Positions 35,662 to 46,803 are shown, counted from the stretch's first letter. The stretch: 64,000 nt of DNA from Acidisoma sp. L85 (GCF_009765865.1 NZ_LMUQ01000049.1:74351-138350); one strand, 5' to 3'. Program-made: numbers and translations. The notes: generated from the letters alone by a model not told the origin.

Positions 35662-37749
35662 ATGTCAGAAGCCCAGACGTTCATCAAGCCGACCAAGCTC
35701 ACCATCGACGGCGTCGAGATCGTGGTCGAGGCCGGGACCTCTGTGTTGCAGGCGGCGGAGCAGGCGGGGAAAGAGATCCCGCGCTTCTGTTTCCACGACC
35801 GGCTTTCGGTCGCCGCCAATTGCCGCATGTGTCTGGTCGAGGTCGAGAAAGCGCCGAAGCCTGTTGCGTCCTGCGCTTTCCCGGTGGGCGAGGGCATGGT
35901 GGTGAAGACCGATAGTCCGCTGGTGCGCAAGGCGCGTCGCGGGGTGATGGAATTCCTGCTCATCAACCATCCGCTGGATTGCCCGATCTGCGACCAGGGC
36001 GGCGAATGCGATTTGCAGGACCAGGCCATGGCCTATGGCGCGGATCATACGCGCTATCATGAGAATAAGCGGACGGTGCGGGACAAGGATCTCGGTCCGC
36101 TGGTCAAGACCAATATGACGCGCTGCATCCAATGCAGCCGCTGCATCCGTTTCTCGACTGAAATCGCTGGTGTTCCGGAATTGGGTGGCACCTCGCGCGG
36201 CGAGATGATGGAGATCACGACCTATGTCGAGAAGGCGCTGACCTCGGAGCTTTCCGGCAACCTGGTCGATATCTGCCCGGTAGGTGCGCTGACCTCGAAG
36301 CCCTACGCCTATCATGCGCGGCCCTGGGAGCTGAAGAAGACCGACAGCATCGATGTGCTGGATGCTGTCGGCACCAATATCCGCGTCGATGCGCGCGGCC
36401 CGCAGGTGATGCGCGTACTGCCGCGACTGAACGAGGACATCAACGAGGAGTGGATGGCGGATAAGTCGCGCCATTCGATTGACGGGCTCATGCGCCGCCG
36501 CCTGGACAAGCCCTGGCTGCGCCTTGCCGGAAAGCTCCAGCCAGCGACATGGCCGGAGGCGTTTCAAGCCATCGCCACCCGTCTCGCGGGCGTGCCGGGC
36601 GGCCGCATCGGAGCCTTGGCGGGTGATCTCGCGGATGCCGAGAGCATGCTGGCGCTTAAGGATCTCATGGCAGCGCTCGGTAGCGAGAACATCGATTGCC
36701 GTCAGGGTGGCGCTCGGTTCAACACGAGCCGCCGGGACTATTACCTGTTCAATACGACCATCGCCGGGATCGAGCAGGCCGACGCGATCCTGCTGATCGG
36801 CACCAATCCTCGCCATGAGGCGCCGATCCTGAACGCGCGCATCCGCAAGCGTTGGCTGATGAACCGGTTGCCGGTCGGCGTGATCGGCTCGGCGACCGAT
36901 CTGACCTATCCCTCGACGATCCTTGGCGACGGTGCGGCAGCCTTGGACGGGCTGGCCGATGGCAGCCACGACTTCGCCAAGGTACTGGCGAAGGCCGAAC
37001 GGCCGATGATCGTGATCGGGGAAGCGGCCCTCGCCGGAGCGGACGGCGCAGCCCTACTGGCGGCGGCTTGGTCGCTTGCCGGAAAGGTTGGCGGACTCGG
37101 CGCCGATTGGCACGGATTCAACGTGCTTCACCGCGCGGCGGCGCGCGTCGGCGCCTTGGATCTCGGCTTCCTGCCGGGCGAGGGCGGGCAGGATTGGCAG
37201 GGCATGGTGCGCGGGGGCGTCGATCTGCTCTGGCTGCTCGGTGCCGATGAGTTCGATGCGGCGCAGATCAGCCCGGAGACCTTCGTCATCTACCAGGGAC
37301 ACCACGGCGACCGCGGCGCGGCGCGTGCCGACGTGGTGCTGCCGGGTGCCGCCTATACCGAGAAGAGCGGAACCTATGTGAACATGGAAGGCCGCGTCCA
37401 GCGCACCGCGCTCGCCGTCTTCCCGCCAGGAGAGGCGAAGGAGGATTGGCGCATTCTCCGCGCCTTCAGTGCCGTGATCGGCAAGACGCTGCCCTATGAC
37501 ACGCTTGAGGCGCTACGCACACGCCTGGTTGAGGTCAATCCGGTCTTCGGCACGATCGGCAGTTTCCGCCGCATGGCGACGGGTGATGCCGGAGGGCCCA
37601 CGGCCCCGGCAGCCGGCGGAATGCGCACGGAGCATTTCGCGCCGGCCATCACCGACTACTATCAGACCGATCCGATCAGCCGTGCGAGCCCGACCATGCG
37701 AGTCTGCACCGAGACGTATAGCGCGCCTCTCATGCAGGCGGCGGAGTAG
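35662..37749 (+). CDS. nuoG: NADH-quinone oxidoreductase subunit G
   Basis: A 695-residue iron-sulfur subunit. The N-terminal 2Fe-2S domain has CFHDRLSVAANCRMC. HPLDCPICDQGGECDLQDQ and CIQCSRCIRF with CPVGAL bind 4Fe-4S clusters. The rest is a molybdopterin-oxidoreductase-like domain without catalytic function. The length is normal for alphaproteobacteria. Confidence 0.97.
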   Translation: MSEAQTFIKPTKLTIDGVEIVVEAGTSVLQAAEQAGKEIPRFCFHDRLSVAANCRMCLVEVEKAPKPVASCAFPVGEGMVVKTDSPLVRKARRGVMEFLLINHPLDCPICDQGGECDLQDQAMAYGADHTRYHENKRTVRDKDLGPLVKTNMTRCIQCSRCIRFSTEIAGVPELGGTSRGEMMEITTYVEKALTSELSGNLVDICPVGALTSKPYAYHARPWELKKTDSIDVLDAVGTNIRVDARGPQVMRVLPRLNEDINEEWMADKSRHSIDGLMRRRLDKPWLRLAGKLQPATWPEAFQAIATRLAGVPGGRIGALAGDLADAESMLALKDLMAALGSENIDCRQGGARFNTSRRDYYLFNTTIAGIEQADAILLIGTNPRHEAPILNARIRKRWLMNRLPVGVIGSATDLTYPSTILGDGAAALDGLADGSHDFAKVLAKAERPMIVIGEAALAGADGAALLAAAWSLAGKVGGLGADWHGFNVLHRAAARVGALDLGFLPGEGGQDWQGMVRGGVDLLWLLGADEFDAAQISPETFVIYQGHHGDRGAARADVVLPGAAYTEKSGTYVNMEGRVQRTALAVFPPGEAKEDWRILRAFSAVIGKTLPYDTLEALRTRLVEVNPVFGTIGSFRRMATGDAGGPTAPAAGGMRTEHFAPAITDYYQTDPISRASPTMRVCTETYSAPLMQAAE

Positions 37750-37758
37750 GGCAGGGCG

Positions 37759-38769
37759 ATGGGCTTCTTCACGACAATCCTCGGCCAGATCATCCTGCGC
37801 CTGCTGGAGACTTTGGCCGTACTCGTGCCGCTACTGATTCTGGTCGCCTATGCGACCTACGCCGAACGTAAGGCCCTTGCCGCCATCCAGTTGCGGAAGG
37901 GGCCGAACGTGGTGGGTCCCTTCGGTCTGTGGCAGCCCTTCGCGGATGCCATCAAGATGGTCATGAAGGAGACGATCATTCCGACCGGCGCCAATCGCGC
38001 GCTGTTCATCATGGCCCCGATGATTACCTTCGGCCTAGCGATGACCGCCTGGGCGGTGGTGCCGACCGGCAACCATCTCGCTGTCGCCGATATCAATGTC
38101 GGCATTCTTTATCTGTTCGCGATCAGCTCGCTAGGTGTCTACGGCATTATCATCGCGGGCTGGGCGAGCAATTCGAAATACGCTTTCCTCGGCGCCCTTC
38201 GCTCGGCGGCGCAGATGGTGAGTTACGAGGTCTCGATCGGCTTCGTGATGGTCTCGGTGCTGCTCTGTGTCGGCAGCCTGAATCTCAATGACATCGTGCT
38301 GGCGCAGAACGGGCTGTGGTTCTGCATCCCGCTGTTTCCGATGTTCATAGTCTTCTTCATCTCCGGTCTCGCCGAGTGCAACCGCGCCCCCTTCGATCTG
38401 CCAGAAGGCGAGAGCGAGATCGTGGCCGGCTTCTTCGTCGAATACAGCGCGATGAGCTTCGCGATGTTCTTCCTCGGCGAATACGCCAACATGATCCTGA
38501 TGAGCGGGATGACGACGATCCTGTTCCTCGGCGGCTGGATGTCTCCGCTGCCCTTCGTGCCGTTCACGCTCATTCCCGGGCCGATCTGGTTTATCGCGAA
38601 AATCTGCTTCGTGATGTTCATGTTCTTCTGGGTGCGCGCCACCTTCCCGCGCTTCCGCTACGACCAGCTTATGCGCCTCGGCTGGAAGGTCTTTCTGCCG
38701 CTGTCGCTGCTCTGGATGGTGATCACCGCGGGCGCGCTCGTCGCCTTCGGCTGGCTTCCCCACGCGTAA
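37759..38769 (+). CDS. nuoH: NADH-quinone oxidoreductase subunit H
   Basis: A 336-residue membrane subunit of about eight helices. It has [19 protein letters not shown] near the N-terminus and the acidic loop [18 protein letters not shown], which lines the quinone chamber. It couples the peripheral and membrane arms. Compare the shorter, more divergent HyfC-like protein at 2.7 kb. Confidence 0.97.
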   Translation: MGFFTTILGQIILRLLETLAVLVPLLILVAYATYAERKALAAIQLRKGPNVVGPFGLWQPFADAIKMVMKETIIPTGANRALFIMAPMITFGLAMTAWAVVPTGNHLAVADINVGILYLFAISSLGVYGIIIAGWASNSKYAFLGALRSAAQMVSYEVSIGFVMVSVLLCVGSLNLNDIVLAQNGLWFCIPLFPMFIVFFISGLAECNRAPFDLPEGESEIVAGFFVEYSAMSFAMFFLGEYANMILMSGMTTILFLGGWMSPLPFVPFTLIPGPIWFIAKICFVMFMFFWVRATFPRFRYDQLMRLGWKVFLPLSLLWMVITAGALVAFGWLPHA

Positions 38770-38784
38770 GAGGATCTTCGTCGC

Positions 38785-39273
38785 ATGGCCTTCCTCGACC
38801 GCACCGCGCGCAGCCTGCTTCTGACCGAGCTTCTCGGCGGCATGTATGTGACCTTTAAATACATCTTCAAGCCGAAGGTCACGATCAACTACCCCTTCGA
38901 GAAGGGGCCGATCAGCCCGCGCTTCAAAGGCGAACACGCGCTTCGCCGCTATCCCAATGGCGAGGAGCGCTGCATCGCCTGCAAGCTATGCGAGGCGATC
39001 TGCCCGGCACAGGCCATCACCATCGAGGCCGAACCGCGCGAAGATGGCAGCCGCCGGACCACGCGTTACGACATCGACATGGTGAAATGCATCTATTGCG
39101 GCTTGTGCGAGGAAGCCTGCCCGGTCGATGCCATCGTCGAGGGTCCGAACTTCGAATTCGCGGTCGAGACGCGGGAGGAGCTGCTTTACGACAAGGAGAA
39201 GCTGCTCTCGAACGGTGACCGCTGGGAGCCGGAGCTGGCGCGTCGTCTTGAACTCGATGCACCCTACCGTTAA
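38785..39273 (+). CDS. nuoI: NADH-quinone oxidoreductase subunit I
   Basis: A 162-residue ferredoxin-like subunit with two 4Fe-4S motifs, [14 protein letters not shown] and [14 protein letters not shown] (clusters N6a and N6b). The N-terminal amphipathic helices anchor it to the membrane arm. No equivalent (hyfH/hyfA) accompanies the Hyf-like genes at the start of the window. Confidence 0.97.
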   Translation: MAFLDRTARSLLLTELLGGMYVTFKYIFKPKVTINYPFEKGPISPRFKGEHALRRYPNGEERCIACKLCEAICPAQAITIEAEPREDGSRRTTRYDIDMVKCIYCGLCEEACPVDAIVEGPNFEFAVETREELLYDKEKLLSNGDRWEPELARRLELDAPYR

Positions 39274-39282
39274 GGCGGCGTC

Positions 39283-40011
39283 ATGATCTTCGACCAGATC
39301 TTTTTCTACCTGTTCTCGGCGGTGCTGGTCGCGGCGGCGGTCATGGTGGTGACCTCGCGCAACCCGGTGCATTCCGTTCTGTTCCTGATCCTGTGCTTCT
39401 TCAACGCGGCCGCATTGTTCCTGATCGCCGGAGCCGAGTTCCTCGCGATGATTCTGCTGATCGTCTATATCGGCGCCGTCGCGGTCCTGTTCCTGTTCGT
39501 CGTCATGATGCTGGATATCGACTTCAGCCAGCTTCGGGCCGGGGTGCAGCGCTATGCCCCGATCGGCGCGGTTATCGGTGTCATTCTGTTGCTCGAACTG
39601 GTTCTGGTGGTGGGCGGCTGGCGTTTCTCCGCGAGCGCCCCGGCCTTGCGGCTCAACCCCGCCGTCGCGGGTATCTCCAATACGGATGCGCTGGGGCGGG
39701 TGCTCTATACGCAATACGCCTTCCTCTTCGAGACGGCGGCGCTTGTGCTGATGGTGGCGATGATCGGCGCGATCGTGCTCACCCATCGCGACCGGCGCCG
39801 TTCGCGCTACCAGAATATCGCCGAGCAGATCGCGCGGCAGCCTGCCGATACTATGACGATGCTCGATCTGCCGATCGGCGTTGGCGTGAAGCAACTCGGC
39901 ATTCTGCGGCCAAAGCCCAAGCTAGCGGCGTTGCCGGCTCCGGCTGAGGCGCCGGTTCAGCTTGCCAGCGATCATCGCGTTCCCGAGCCGATCACACGTG
40001 TGGAGGGCTGA
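39283..40011 (+). CDS. nuoJ: NADH-quinone oxidoreductase subunit J
   Basis: A 242-residue membrane subunit with five helices and the ILLIVYIGAVAVLFLFVVMM helix typical of NuoJ. A cytosolic tail of about 60 residues (from about residue 180) rich in Pro and Ala follows the last helix. It makes the protein somewhat longer than the E. coli form; such tails are seen in alphaproteobacteria. Confidence 0.96.
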   Translation: MIFDQIFFYLFSAVLVAAAVMVVTSRNPVHSVLFLILCFFNAAALFLIAGAEFLAMILLIVYIGAVAVLFLFVVMMLDIDFSQLRAGVQRYAPIGAVIGVILLLELVLVVGGWRFSASAPALRLNPAVAGISNTDALGRVLYTQYAFLFETAALVLMVAMIGAIVLTHRDRRRSRYQNIAEQIARQPADTMTMLDLPIGVGVKQLGILRPKPKLAALPAPAEAPVQLASDHRVPEPITRVEG

Positions 40012-40014
40012 GGG

Positions 40015-40323
40015 ATGCCTCTGAGCGTCAGCCATTACCTCGTCGTATCCGCCATCCTGCTGGTCATTGGCATCTTCGGCATCTTCATGAACCGCAAGAA
40101 CGTCATCACCATCATGATGTCGATCGAGCTCATGCTGCTCGCCGTCAACCTCAACCTGGTCGCCTTCTCGGGCGCGCTGGGCGATCTCACCGGCCAGGTC
40201 TTTACCATGTTCGTGCTGACGGTCGCCGCCGCCGAGGCGGCGATCGGTCTCGCCATTGTCGTCACCTACTTCCGCAACCGCGGTTCTATCGCGGTCGAGG
40301 ATGTTAATCTGATGAAGGGCTGA
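40015..40323 (+). CDS. nuoK: NADH-quinone oxidoreductase subunit K
   Basis: A 102-residue, three-helix subunit. The membrane glutamates of the proton path are in [16 protein letters not shown] and [13 protein letters not shown]. The length is exactly that of the family. It is four bases from nuoJ and five from nuoL. Confidence 0.97.
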   Translation: MPLSVSHYLVVSAILLVIGIFGIFMNRKNVITIMMSIELMLLAVNLNLVAFSGALGDLTGQVFTMFVLTVAAAEAAIGLAIVVTYFRNRGSIAVEDVNLMKG

Positions 40324-40327
40324 GACC

Positions 40328-42250
40328 GTGATCTTCGCCATCGCCGTCTTCGCGCCGCTCTTCGGCTCCCTGATCTCCGGCTTGTTCGGCCGCTGGCTGG
40401 GCGACCGCGGCGCGATGGGCGTGAGCCTTCTCTTCATGGTGATCGCGGCTGCCGCCGGCATCTTCACCGGCGGCCAGATTCTGACGGGCCTGGTTCCCGC
40501 CAGCACCGTCTCGATCGGCGATTGGCTGCATGTCGGGAGCTTCCAGGCAAATTGGGAGCTTCGCTACGACAGCCTTGCCGCCGTCATGGTGGTGATGGTG
40601 ACGGTCGTCTCCACGCTTATCCACCTGTACTCGGTGGGCTATATGCACGGCGACCGCTCGGTGCCGCGCTTCTTCGCCTACCTGTCTCTGTTCACCTTCG
40701 CCATGCTGATGCTGGTGACGGCGAACGACCTGCTGCAACTGTTCTTTGGCTGGGAAGGCGTGGGCCTCGTCAGCTATCTGCTGATCGGCTTCTGGTACGA
40801 CAAGCCGAGCGCGAATGCGGCGGCGATCAAAGCCTTCATCATGAACCGTGTAGGTGACCTGGGGTTCGCCCTGGGCATCGCGCTGGTGTTTTTCCTCTTC
40901 GGCTCGATCCAGCTCGACACGATTTTCGCCGACGCGCCGCTGCACAACGCGGCCACCTACCGCCTGTTTGGCACCAATATGCATGCCTATGACGTGATCG
41001 GCGTGCTGCTGTTCATCGGTGCCATGGGCAAGTCGGCGCAGATCGGGCTGCACACCTGGCTCGCGGATGCCATGGAAGGGCCGACGCCGGTTTCTGCCCT
41101 CATCCATGCGGCGACCATGGTGACGGCTGGTGTCTTCCTGATGGCGCGGATGTCGCCGCTGCTGGAATACGCGCCCTTCGCGCTGACGGTCGTGACCATC
41201 ATCGGCGGCACGACGGCGCTTTTCGCGGCGACCATCGGCTGCGCGCAGACGGACATCAAACGGGTCATCGCCTATTCGACCTGCTCGCAGCTCGGCTACA
41301 TGTTCGTGGCGATCGGCGTCGGCGCCTATCAGGCCTCGATGTTCCATCTCATCTGCCATGCCTGCTTCAAGGCGCTGCTCTTCCTCACCGCCGGCTCGGT
41401 CATCCATGCGATGTCGGGCGAGCAGGATATGCGGAAGATGGGCGGCCTCGCCCGGCGCATTCCCTATACCTATGTTATGATGTGGATCGGCAGCCTGGCC
41501 ATTGCCGGTATCCCGGTCCTGTCGGGCTTCTACTCAAAGGACGCCATCCTCGACGCCGCCTATTTCGGGCGCGGCGGCGGCTATGGCTTCATCTGCGGCG
41601 AACTCGCGACCTTCCTAACCGCCTTCTATTCCTGGCGCCTCATCTTCCTAACCTTCCATGGACCGTCGCATGTCGCGCCGGAGGTCGAGCACCATGTCCA
41701 TGAGAGCCCGCTGGTAATGACGGGGCCGCTTGCTGTGCTGGCGCTCGGCGCGATTTTCGCGGGCATGACGCTGCGCTACAGCTTCATCGGCGGCGGGCAG
41801 GGGCTATTCTGGGCGGGATCGATTTCCGACATCCACCACCCCAATCTGCTGACGCAGATCGAGCACACACCGCTGTTCATCGAATTGCTGCCGTCGCTTC
41901 TTGGCCTGCTCGGCATCCTGACCGCTTTCGTGATGTATATCGCGATGCCTGGGCTGCCCGCGCGGATGGCGCAGATGTTCGGGCCGATTTACCGGCTGTT
42001 TCTCAACAAGTGGTATTTCGACGAGCTGTATGACGCGGTCTTCGTGCGGCCCTACCACGCCGTCGCCCGCGTGCTTTGGCACGTCGGCGATGAGGGCATT
42101 ATCGACGGTATTCCGCGTGGCGGCGCGGCCCTGGTGCGCGGCTCGTCGGGCGGGGTTGTCCGGCTGCAAACGGGCTCGTTGGCGGGCTACGCTTTCGTCA
42201 TGCTGATCGGCCTCGTAGTGCTGATCACCGTGTTTCTGATTTTCCGGTGA
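40328..42250 (+). CDS. nuoL: NADH-quinone oxidoreductase subunit L
   Basis: A 640-residue antiporter-like subunit. The conserved channel motifs are FFGWEGVGLVSYLLIGFW (Glu) and GKSAQIGLHTWLADAMEGP (Lys). The C-terminal region includes the long lateral helix. The GTG start at 40328 fits family length. Its stop overlaps a GTG that could also start nuoM. Confidence 0.97.
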   Translation: MIFAIAVFAPLFGSLISGLFGRWLGDRGAMGVSLLFMVIAAAAGIFTGGQILTGLVPASTVSIGDWLHVGSFQANWELRYDSLAAVMVVMVTVVSTLIHLYSVGYMHGDRSVPRFFAYLSLFTFAMLMLVTANDLLQLFFGWEGVGLVSYLLIGFWYDKPSANAAAIKAFIMNRVGDLGFALGIALVFFLFGSIQLDTIFADAPLHNAATYRLFGTNMHAYDVIGVLLFIGAMGKSAQIGLHTWLADAMEGPTPVSALIHAATMVTAGVFLMARMSPLLEYAPFALTVVTIIGGTTALFAATIGCAQTDIKRVIAYSTCSQLGYMFVAIGVGAYQASMFHLICHACFKALLFLTAGSVIHAMSGEQDMRKMGGLARRIPYTYVMMWIGSLAIAGIPVLSGFYSKDAILDAAYFGRGGGYGFICGELATFLTAFYSWRLIFLTFHGPSHVAPEVEHHVHESPLVMTGPLAVLALGAIFAGMTLRYSFIGGGQGLFWAGSISDIHHPNLLTQIEHTPLFIELLPSLLGLLGILTAFVMYIAMPGLPARMAQMFGPIYRLFLNKWYFDELYDAVFVRPYHAVARVLWHVGDEGIIDGIPRGGAALVRGSSGGVVRLQTGSLAGYAFVMLIGLVVLITVFLIFR

Positions 42251-42255
42251 GCGTG

Positions 42256-43791
42256 ATGAACCAAGCCGGATTCCCGCTGCTCTCATTGCTCACCTTCCTG
42301 CCGCTGGTCGGCTGCCTGGTGATCCTGACCGTGCGCGGCGACGAGGCGACGGTCGCCTCCAATGCGCGCTGGGCGGCGCTATGGACCAGCCTGATCGTCT
42401 TCGTGCTCAGCCTGGTGCTGTGGTTCGAATTCGACCGCGGTCAGGCGGGCTTTCAGTTCACGGAGCGGCTGAGCTGGCTGCCGACCTATGGCATCGATTA
42501 CCGTATGGGCATCGACGGCATCAGCGTATTGTTCGTGCTGATAACGACAGCGCTTACGCCCATCGCGATCCTGTCGAGCTGGACGGCGAAGGTCCGGGTG
42601 CGGGAATACATGCTGGCCTTCCTGTTCATGGAAACCACCATGATCGGGCTCTTCTGCTCGCTCGACTTCGTGATGTTCTTCATTTTCTTCGAGGCCGTGC
42701 TGATCCCCATGTTTCTCATCATCGGGGTCTGGGGCGGCGAGAAGCGGCTCTATGCTGCGATCAAGTTCTTCCTCTACATGTTCACCGGCTCGATGGTGAT
42801 GCTGCTTGGCATCCTGGCCCTATGGTTCCATGCGGGAACGACGAGCATCCCGGTGCTGTTGCAGACGCCATTGTCGCGCGACATGCAGTTCTGGCTTTTC
42901 CTCGCTTTCCTCGCCGCCTTCGCGGTCAAGATCCCTATCTGGCCAGTGCATACCTGGTTGATCGACGCGCATCGGGAGGCACCGATCGCGGGTTCAGTGT
43001 TGCTCGCGGGTGTGCTCGCCAATATGGGCGGCTATGGCTTCCTGCGCTTTTCCGTGCCGATGCTGCCCAATGCCGCCGAGTATTTCGCGCCGCTGATGTT
43101 CGCGCTGGGGGTGATCGCGATCATCTACACCTCGGTCGTGGCGCTGGTGCAGCGGGATATGCTCAAGCTCGTCGCCTATTCCTCAGTTGGGCATATGGCG
43201 ATCGCGGTGGTCGGCATCTTCACCTTCACGGTGCAGGGGATCGAGGGCTCGCTGTTCCGCATGCTGAGCCACGGCTTCATCACCGCCGCCCTCTTCCTGT
43301 GTGTCGGCGTACTGATGGACCGCACGCGTAGCCAGAGCATGGACGGCTTCGGCGGCGTCGTGCATCGCATGCCCTTCTTCGCGTTGCTCTTTATGATCTT
43401 CGCCATGGGCACCGTGGGGCTGCCTGGAACCGCCGGCTTTATCGGCGAGATCCTGGTGATCGTCGGCGCGCTGAAAGTGAATTTCTGGGTGGCCTTCCTG
43501 ACCGCCATCACGCTGATCATCAGCGCGGTCTACACCCTGGTCTGGTATCGGCGGATCATCTTCGGCGCCTTGGTTCGGCCGGACCTCAAGGCGCTGGTTG
43601 ACCTGAACGGTCGCGAGATGGCGATGCTGATACCATTGGTCGCGCTGACCCTGTGGATGGGCCTCTACCCCTCCAGCTTCTCGGTGTTTTTCGACGCGAC
43701 GGTGGGCGCCATGGCGCAGCAGCATGTGGCGGCCATTGCCGGGACGACGCATCTCGCCGCAGCCTTGCCGATGGCGGGAGTGATCCGATGA
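42256..43791 (+). CDS. nuoM: NADH-quinone oxidoreductase subunit M
   Basis: A 511-residue antiporter-like subunit with FFIFFEAVLIPMFLIIG (channel Glu) and FAVKIPIWPVHTWLIDAH (Lys). I prefer the ATG 42256 (MNQAGFPLL); a GTG at 42247 would overlap the nuoL stop as GTGA and add three residues. Its stop overlaps nuoN as ATGA. Confidence 0.96.
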   Translation: MNQAGFPLLSLLTFLPLVGCLVILTVRGDEATVASNARWAALWTSLIVFVLSLVLWFEFDRGQAGFQFTERLSWLPTYGIDYRMGIDGISVLFVLITTALTPIAILSSWTAKVRVREYMLAFLFMETTMIGLFCSLDFVMFFIFFEAVLIPMFLIIGVWGGEKRLYAAIKFFLYMFTGSMVMLLGILALWFHAGTTSIPVLLQTPLSRDMQFWLFLAFLAAFAVKIPIWPVHTWLIDAHREAPIAGSVLLAGVLANMGGYGFLRFSVPMLPNAAEYFAPLMFALGVIAIIYTSVVALVQRDMLKLVAYSSVGHMAIAVVGIFTFTVQGIEGSLFRMLSHGFITAALFLCVGVLMDRTRSQSMDGFGGVVHRMPFFALLFMIFAMGTVGLPGTAGFIGEILVIVGALKVNFWVAFLTAITLIISAVYTLVWYRRIIFGALVRPDLKALVDLNGREMAMLIPLVALTLWMGLYPSSFSVFFDATVGAMAQQHVAAIAGTTHLAAALPMAGVIR

Positions 43792-45212
43792 ACTGGCTCG
43801 TCGCGCTGCCGGAGATCGCGCTCGCGATCCTCGCGATGGCGATTTTGCTGGTGGGAGCTTTCGCACCGAAGCCCGGCGCCTTCCGGCTCGCCAGCATGCT
43901 GTCGCTCGGCGCCTTGCTTATCACCACGGGACTGGTTGCCGTAGCACCTCAGGGCATCGGCTATGGCGGCCTGTTCGTCGCCGACGCCTTCAGCCGTTTC
44001 GTCAAAGTGGTCATTCTCGCTTCTGCCGCGCTCGCGATCATCCTCTCGCTCGACTTCAACGAGCGGGAAGACGAGATGGCCAGGTTCGAGTTTCCGGTCC
44101 TGATCCTGTTCGCCTCCGCGGGCATGCTGATCATGGTCTCGGCCAATAACCTGATGACGCTGTATCTGGGGCTGGAGCTGCAATCGCTTGCCCTCTACGT
44201 CATCGCCGCCTTCGCGCGGGACACGCTGCGTTCCGCCGAGGCGGGGCTGAAATACTTCGTGCTGGGCTCGCTCGCCTCGGGTCTGCTGCTCTATGGCATC
44301 TCGCTGGTCTACGGCTTCTCCGGCAGCATGGATTTCTCGCGGATCGCGACGGCGCTGCTGGCACCCAAGCCTTCCGCAGGCCTGATCGTCGGCATGATCT
44401 TCGTGCTCACTGGTCTCAGCTTCAAGATCGCCGCCGTGCCGTTCCATATGTGGTCGCCTGACGTCTACGAGGGGTCGCCGACCTCGGTGACGGCACTGCT
44501 CGGTTCCGCGCCGAAGGTTGCCGGCATCGCCTTGCTGTTGCGGGTCATGCTCGTGCCGTTCGGCCATCTGTTGCCGCAGTGGCAGTTGCTGATCGAGATC
44601 GTCTCGATTGCGTCGATGGTGCTCGGCTCGCTCGCGCCGATCATGCAGACCAACGTCAAGCGGTTGCTCGCCTATTCCGCCATCGGCCATGTCGGCTACG
44701 CCCTGATGGGTCTGGCGGCGGGCAACGCAAACGGCGTGACGGACACGCTGGTTTACCTGGCGACCTATGCTTTCATGGCGCTCGGCTCCTTCGCCGTCAT
44801 CATAGCGATGCGGCGTCAGGGAAGGCCGGTGGAGACTATCGCCGATCTCAGCGGTCTTGGACGCAACGACGGTGCCCTCGCCTTGGTGCTCGCTGTGTTC
44901 TTGCTGAGCATGGCCGGGCTGCCGCCCTTCTCGGGCTTCTTCGCCAAGCTTTATGTGTTCCTCGCGGCGGTCCATAGCGGGCTCTGGACGCTCGCTGCCT
45001 TCGGCATCATCACCAGCATTTTTGGCCTCTATTATTACCTGCGGATCGTGAAGGTGATGTATTTCGACGCCCCCGCCGGGGTGTTCGATCACCGCGCGCC
45101 ATCACTCTCTTTCGTCATCGCGGCGACCGGTATCGTGACGACATTCTTCATCGTCGTGCTGGGTCCGGTGACTGCGGCGGCGCAAGCAGCGGCGCAGGCG
45201 TTGCTGGGTTGA
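43788..45212 (+). CDS. nuoN: NADH-quinone oxidoreductase subunit N
   Basis: A 474-residue antiporter-like subunit: LMTLYLGLELQSLALYV (Glu) and SFKIAAVPFHMWSPDVYEG (Lys) are typical. The ATG overlaps the nuoM stop; the longer frame upstream lies inside nuoM. It is the last nuo gene. The stop overlaps the biotin ligase start as TTGA, so the downstream genes are probably in the same transcript. Confidence 0.97.
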   Translation: MNWLVALPEIALAILAMAILLVGAFAPKPGAFRLASMLSLGALLITTGLVAVAPQGIGYGGLFVADAFSRFVKVVILASAALAIILSLDFNEREDEMARFEFPVLILFASAGMLIMVSANNLMTLYLGLELQSLALYVIAAFARDTLRSAEAGLKYFVLGSLASGLLLYGISLVYGFSGSMDFSRIATALLAPKPSAGLIVGMIFVLTGLSFKIAAVPFHMWSPDVYEGSPTSVTALLGSAPKVAGIALLLRVMLVPFGHLLPQWQLLIEIVSIASMVLGSLAPIMQTNVKRLLAYSAIGHVGYALMGLAAGNANGVTDTLVYLATYAFMALGSFAVIIAMRRQGRPVETIADLSGLGRNDGALALVLAVFLLSMAGLPPFSGFFAKLYVFLAAVHSGLWTLAAFGIITSIFGLYYYLRIVKVMYFDAPAGVFDHRAPSLSFVIAATGIVTTFFIVVLGPVTAAAQAAAQALLG

Positions 45213-45997
45213 GCCTTGGGCTAGCCGCCACCGCCCCGGACCAGATAGACGGCTTTCGGTTGGAGAAAGTCGGGGTCGTTTCCTCGACCTCCGACATTTG
45301 CCTCGCACGCGCCCGGCTCGGCGCGCCCGATGGGCTGAGCATATTGGCGGAGGCGCAAAGCGCCGGGCGCGGCAGTCGCGGACGCGCCTGGAGTTCGCCG
45401 GTCGGCAACCTCTACCTTTCGGTTCTCCAGCGCCCGGCACGGACCACCGCTTCGCCTGCCGACGTCATCGGCGGATGGTCGCTGCTGTCGGGTCTTGCGC
45501 TACTGGAAGCGCTGGAGGATTGCGGCGCGGAAGAGGCCCAGCTTTCGCTTAAATGGCCGAACGACATCCTCAGCCGTGGCGCCAAGCTCGCGGGCGTGCT
45601 GGTGGAAGGTGCGATCGGCACGACCGTCGACTGGCTGGTGATCGGTTTCGGCGCCAATCTTGCTGTCGCGCCAGAGCTTCCCGGCCGAGAGACGGCGGCC
45701 TTGGCTGCCCCGGCGCCGACTCCGGGCGACGTCACGCGGGCGCTGCTGCCGAGGCTCGCCATCTGGCGCCGGCGACTGGAAGCGAAGGGTCTGGAGCCGA
45801 TACGCGAGGCTTGGCTGGCGCGAGCGCATCCACTCGGCACGGCAATCCGCGTACAGTATGGCGGTGGCGAGGCGCGGGAAGGCTTCTTCGCCGGCCTCTC
45901 ACCAGAGGGCAAACTTTTGTTGCAGTGCGGCGACAATCTTCACGTCGTCTCCACCGGGGATGTGCTTCTGTCAGGGCAGGGGAATCCTAAGCCATGA
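45209..45997 (+). CDS. birA: Biotin-[acetyl-CoA-carboxylase] ligase
   Basis: A 262-residue catalytic-only biotin protein ligase without the DNA-binding domain of E. coli BirA. The biotin/ATP site is seen in [20 protein letters not shown] and LKWPNDIL. It attaches biotin to carboxylase carrier proteins. The TTG start by overlap with nuoN is the most likely but not certain. Its presence between nuoN and coaX is a common alphaproteobacterial order. Confidence 0.93.
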   Translation: MSLGLAATAPDQIDGFRLEKVGVVSSTSDICLARARLGAPDGLSILAEAQSAGRGSRGRAWSSPVGNLYLSVLQRPARTTASPADVIGGWSLLSGLALLEALEDCGAEEAQLSLKWPNDILSRGAKLAGVLVEGAIGTTVDWLVIGFGANLAVAPELPGRETAALAAPAPTPGDVTRALLPRLAIWRRRLEAKGLEPIREAWLARAHPLGTAIRVQYGGGEAREGFFAGLSPEGKLLLQCGDNLHVVSTGDVLLSGQGNPKP

Positions 45998-46803
45998 TGC
46001 TCGTGGTCGATGCCGGCAATACCAACATCGTCATGGCGGTGCATGACGGTGCCCGCTGGCGGGGTATCTGGCGCATATCAACCGACGCGCAGCGCACCTC
46101 AGACGAATACGCGGTATGGTTGCTGACTCTTTTGCAGCATAACGGTCTCAAGCGGGCCGGCATAAGCCGCGCCGTGATCGGCACCGTGGTGCCGGCCGCG
46201 CTCTATCACCTACGCCGTCTTTGCCGGGAGTGGTTCGAGGTCGAGCCGCTTATCGCCTCGTCCGGACTGGATTGGGGCTTCGAGATACGCATAGATCACC
46301 CCGCGGAGGTGGGGGCCGATCGTCTATTGAATACGCTGGCCGCCCATCAGATCTATGGAGGGCCGCTGGTGGTGATTGATTTCGGCACCGCGACAAATTT
46401 CGATGTTGTCGGTGACGATGGCGCCTTCCTCGGCGGGATTATCGCCCCTGGCGTGAACCTCTCGATCGAGGCGCTGCATCGCGCGGCGGCGCGGTTACCA
46501 CGGATCGCAATCGGGCGGCCGCAGGCGGTGATTGGGCGCTCGACGGTCCCGGCGATGCGCTCGGGGATTTTCTGGGGCTATGTCGGCATGGTCGAAGGCT
46601 TGGTGGAGCGGGTTCGCAAGGAGATCGACGCCCCCATCAAGGTTATCGCGACCGGCGGCCTAGCTCCGCTGTTTGCCGAAGGCACCACGATTTTTGACCA
46701 CATTGACCAAGACATCACGCTGGAGGGGATGCGTTTGTTGGCGTTGCGCAACCCTGCACCCAGCTTGCCGAGAGACTGGAAGCGCCAGCCCACAGGAGAC
46801 TGA
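45994..46803 (+). CDS. coaX: Type III pantothenate kinase
   Basis: A 269-residue CoaX. The N-terminal phosphate motif is [13 protein letters not shown], with [11 protein letters not shown] and [11 protein letters not shown] typical of the family. It makes phosphopantothenate, the first step to coenzyme A, without feedback by CoA. The ATG overlaps the birA stop as ATGA. Confidence 0.95.
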   Translation: MMLVVDAGNTNIVMAVHDGARWRGIWRISTDAQRTSDEYAVWLLTLLQHNGLKRAGISRAVIGTVVPAALYHLRRLCREWFEVEPLIASSGLDWGFEIRIDHPAEVGADRLLNTLAAHQIYGGPLVVIDFGTATNFDVVGDDGAFLGGIIAPGVNLSIEALHRAAARLPRIAIGRPQAVIGRSTVPAMRSGIFWGYVGMVEGLVERVRKEIDAPIKVIATGGLAPLFAEGTTIFDHIDQDITLEGMRLLALRNPAPSLPRDWKRQPTGD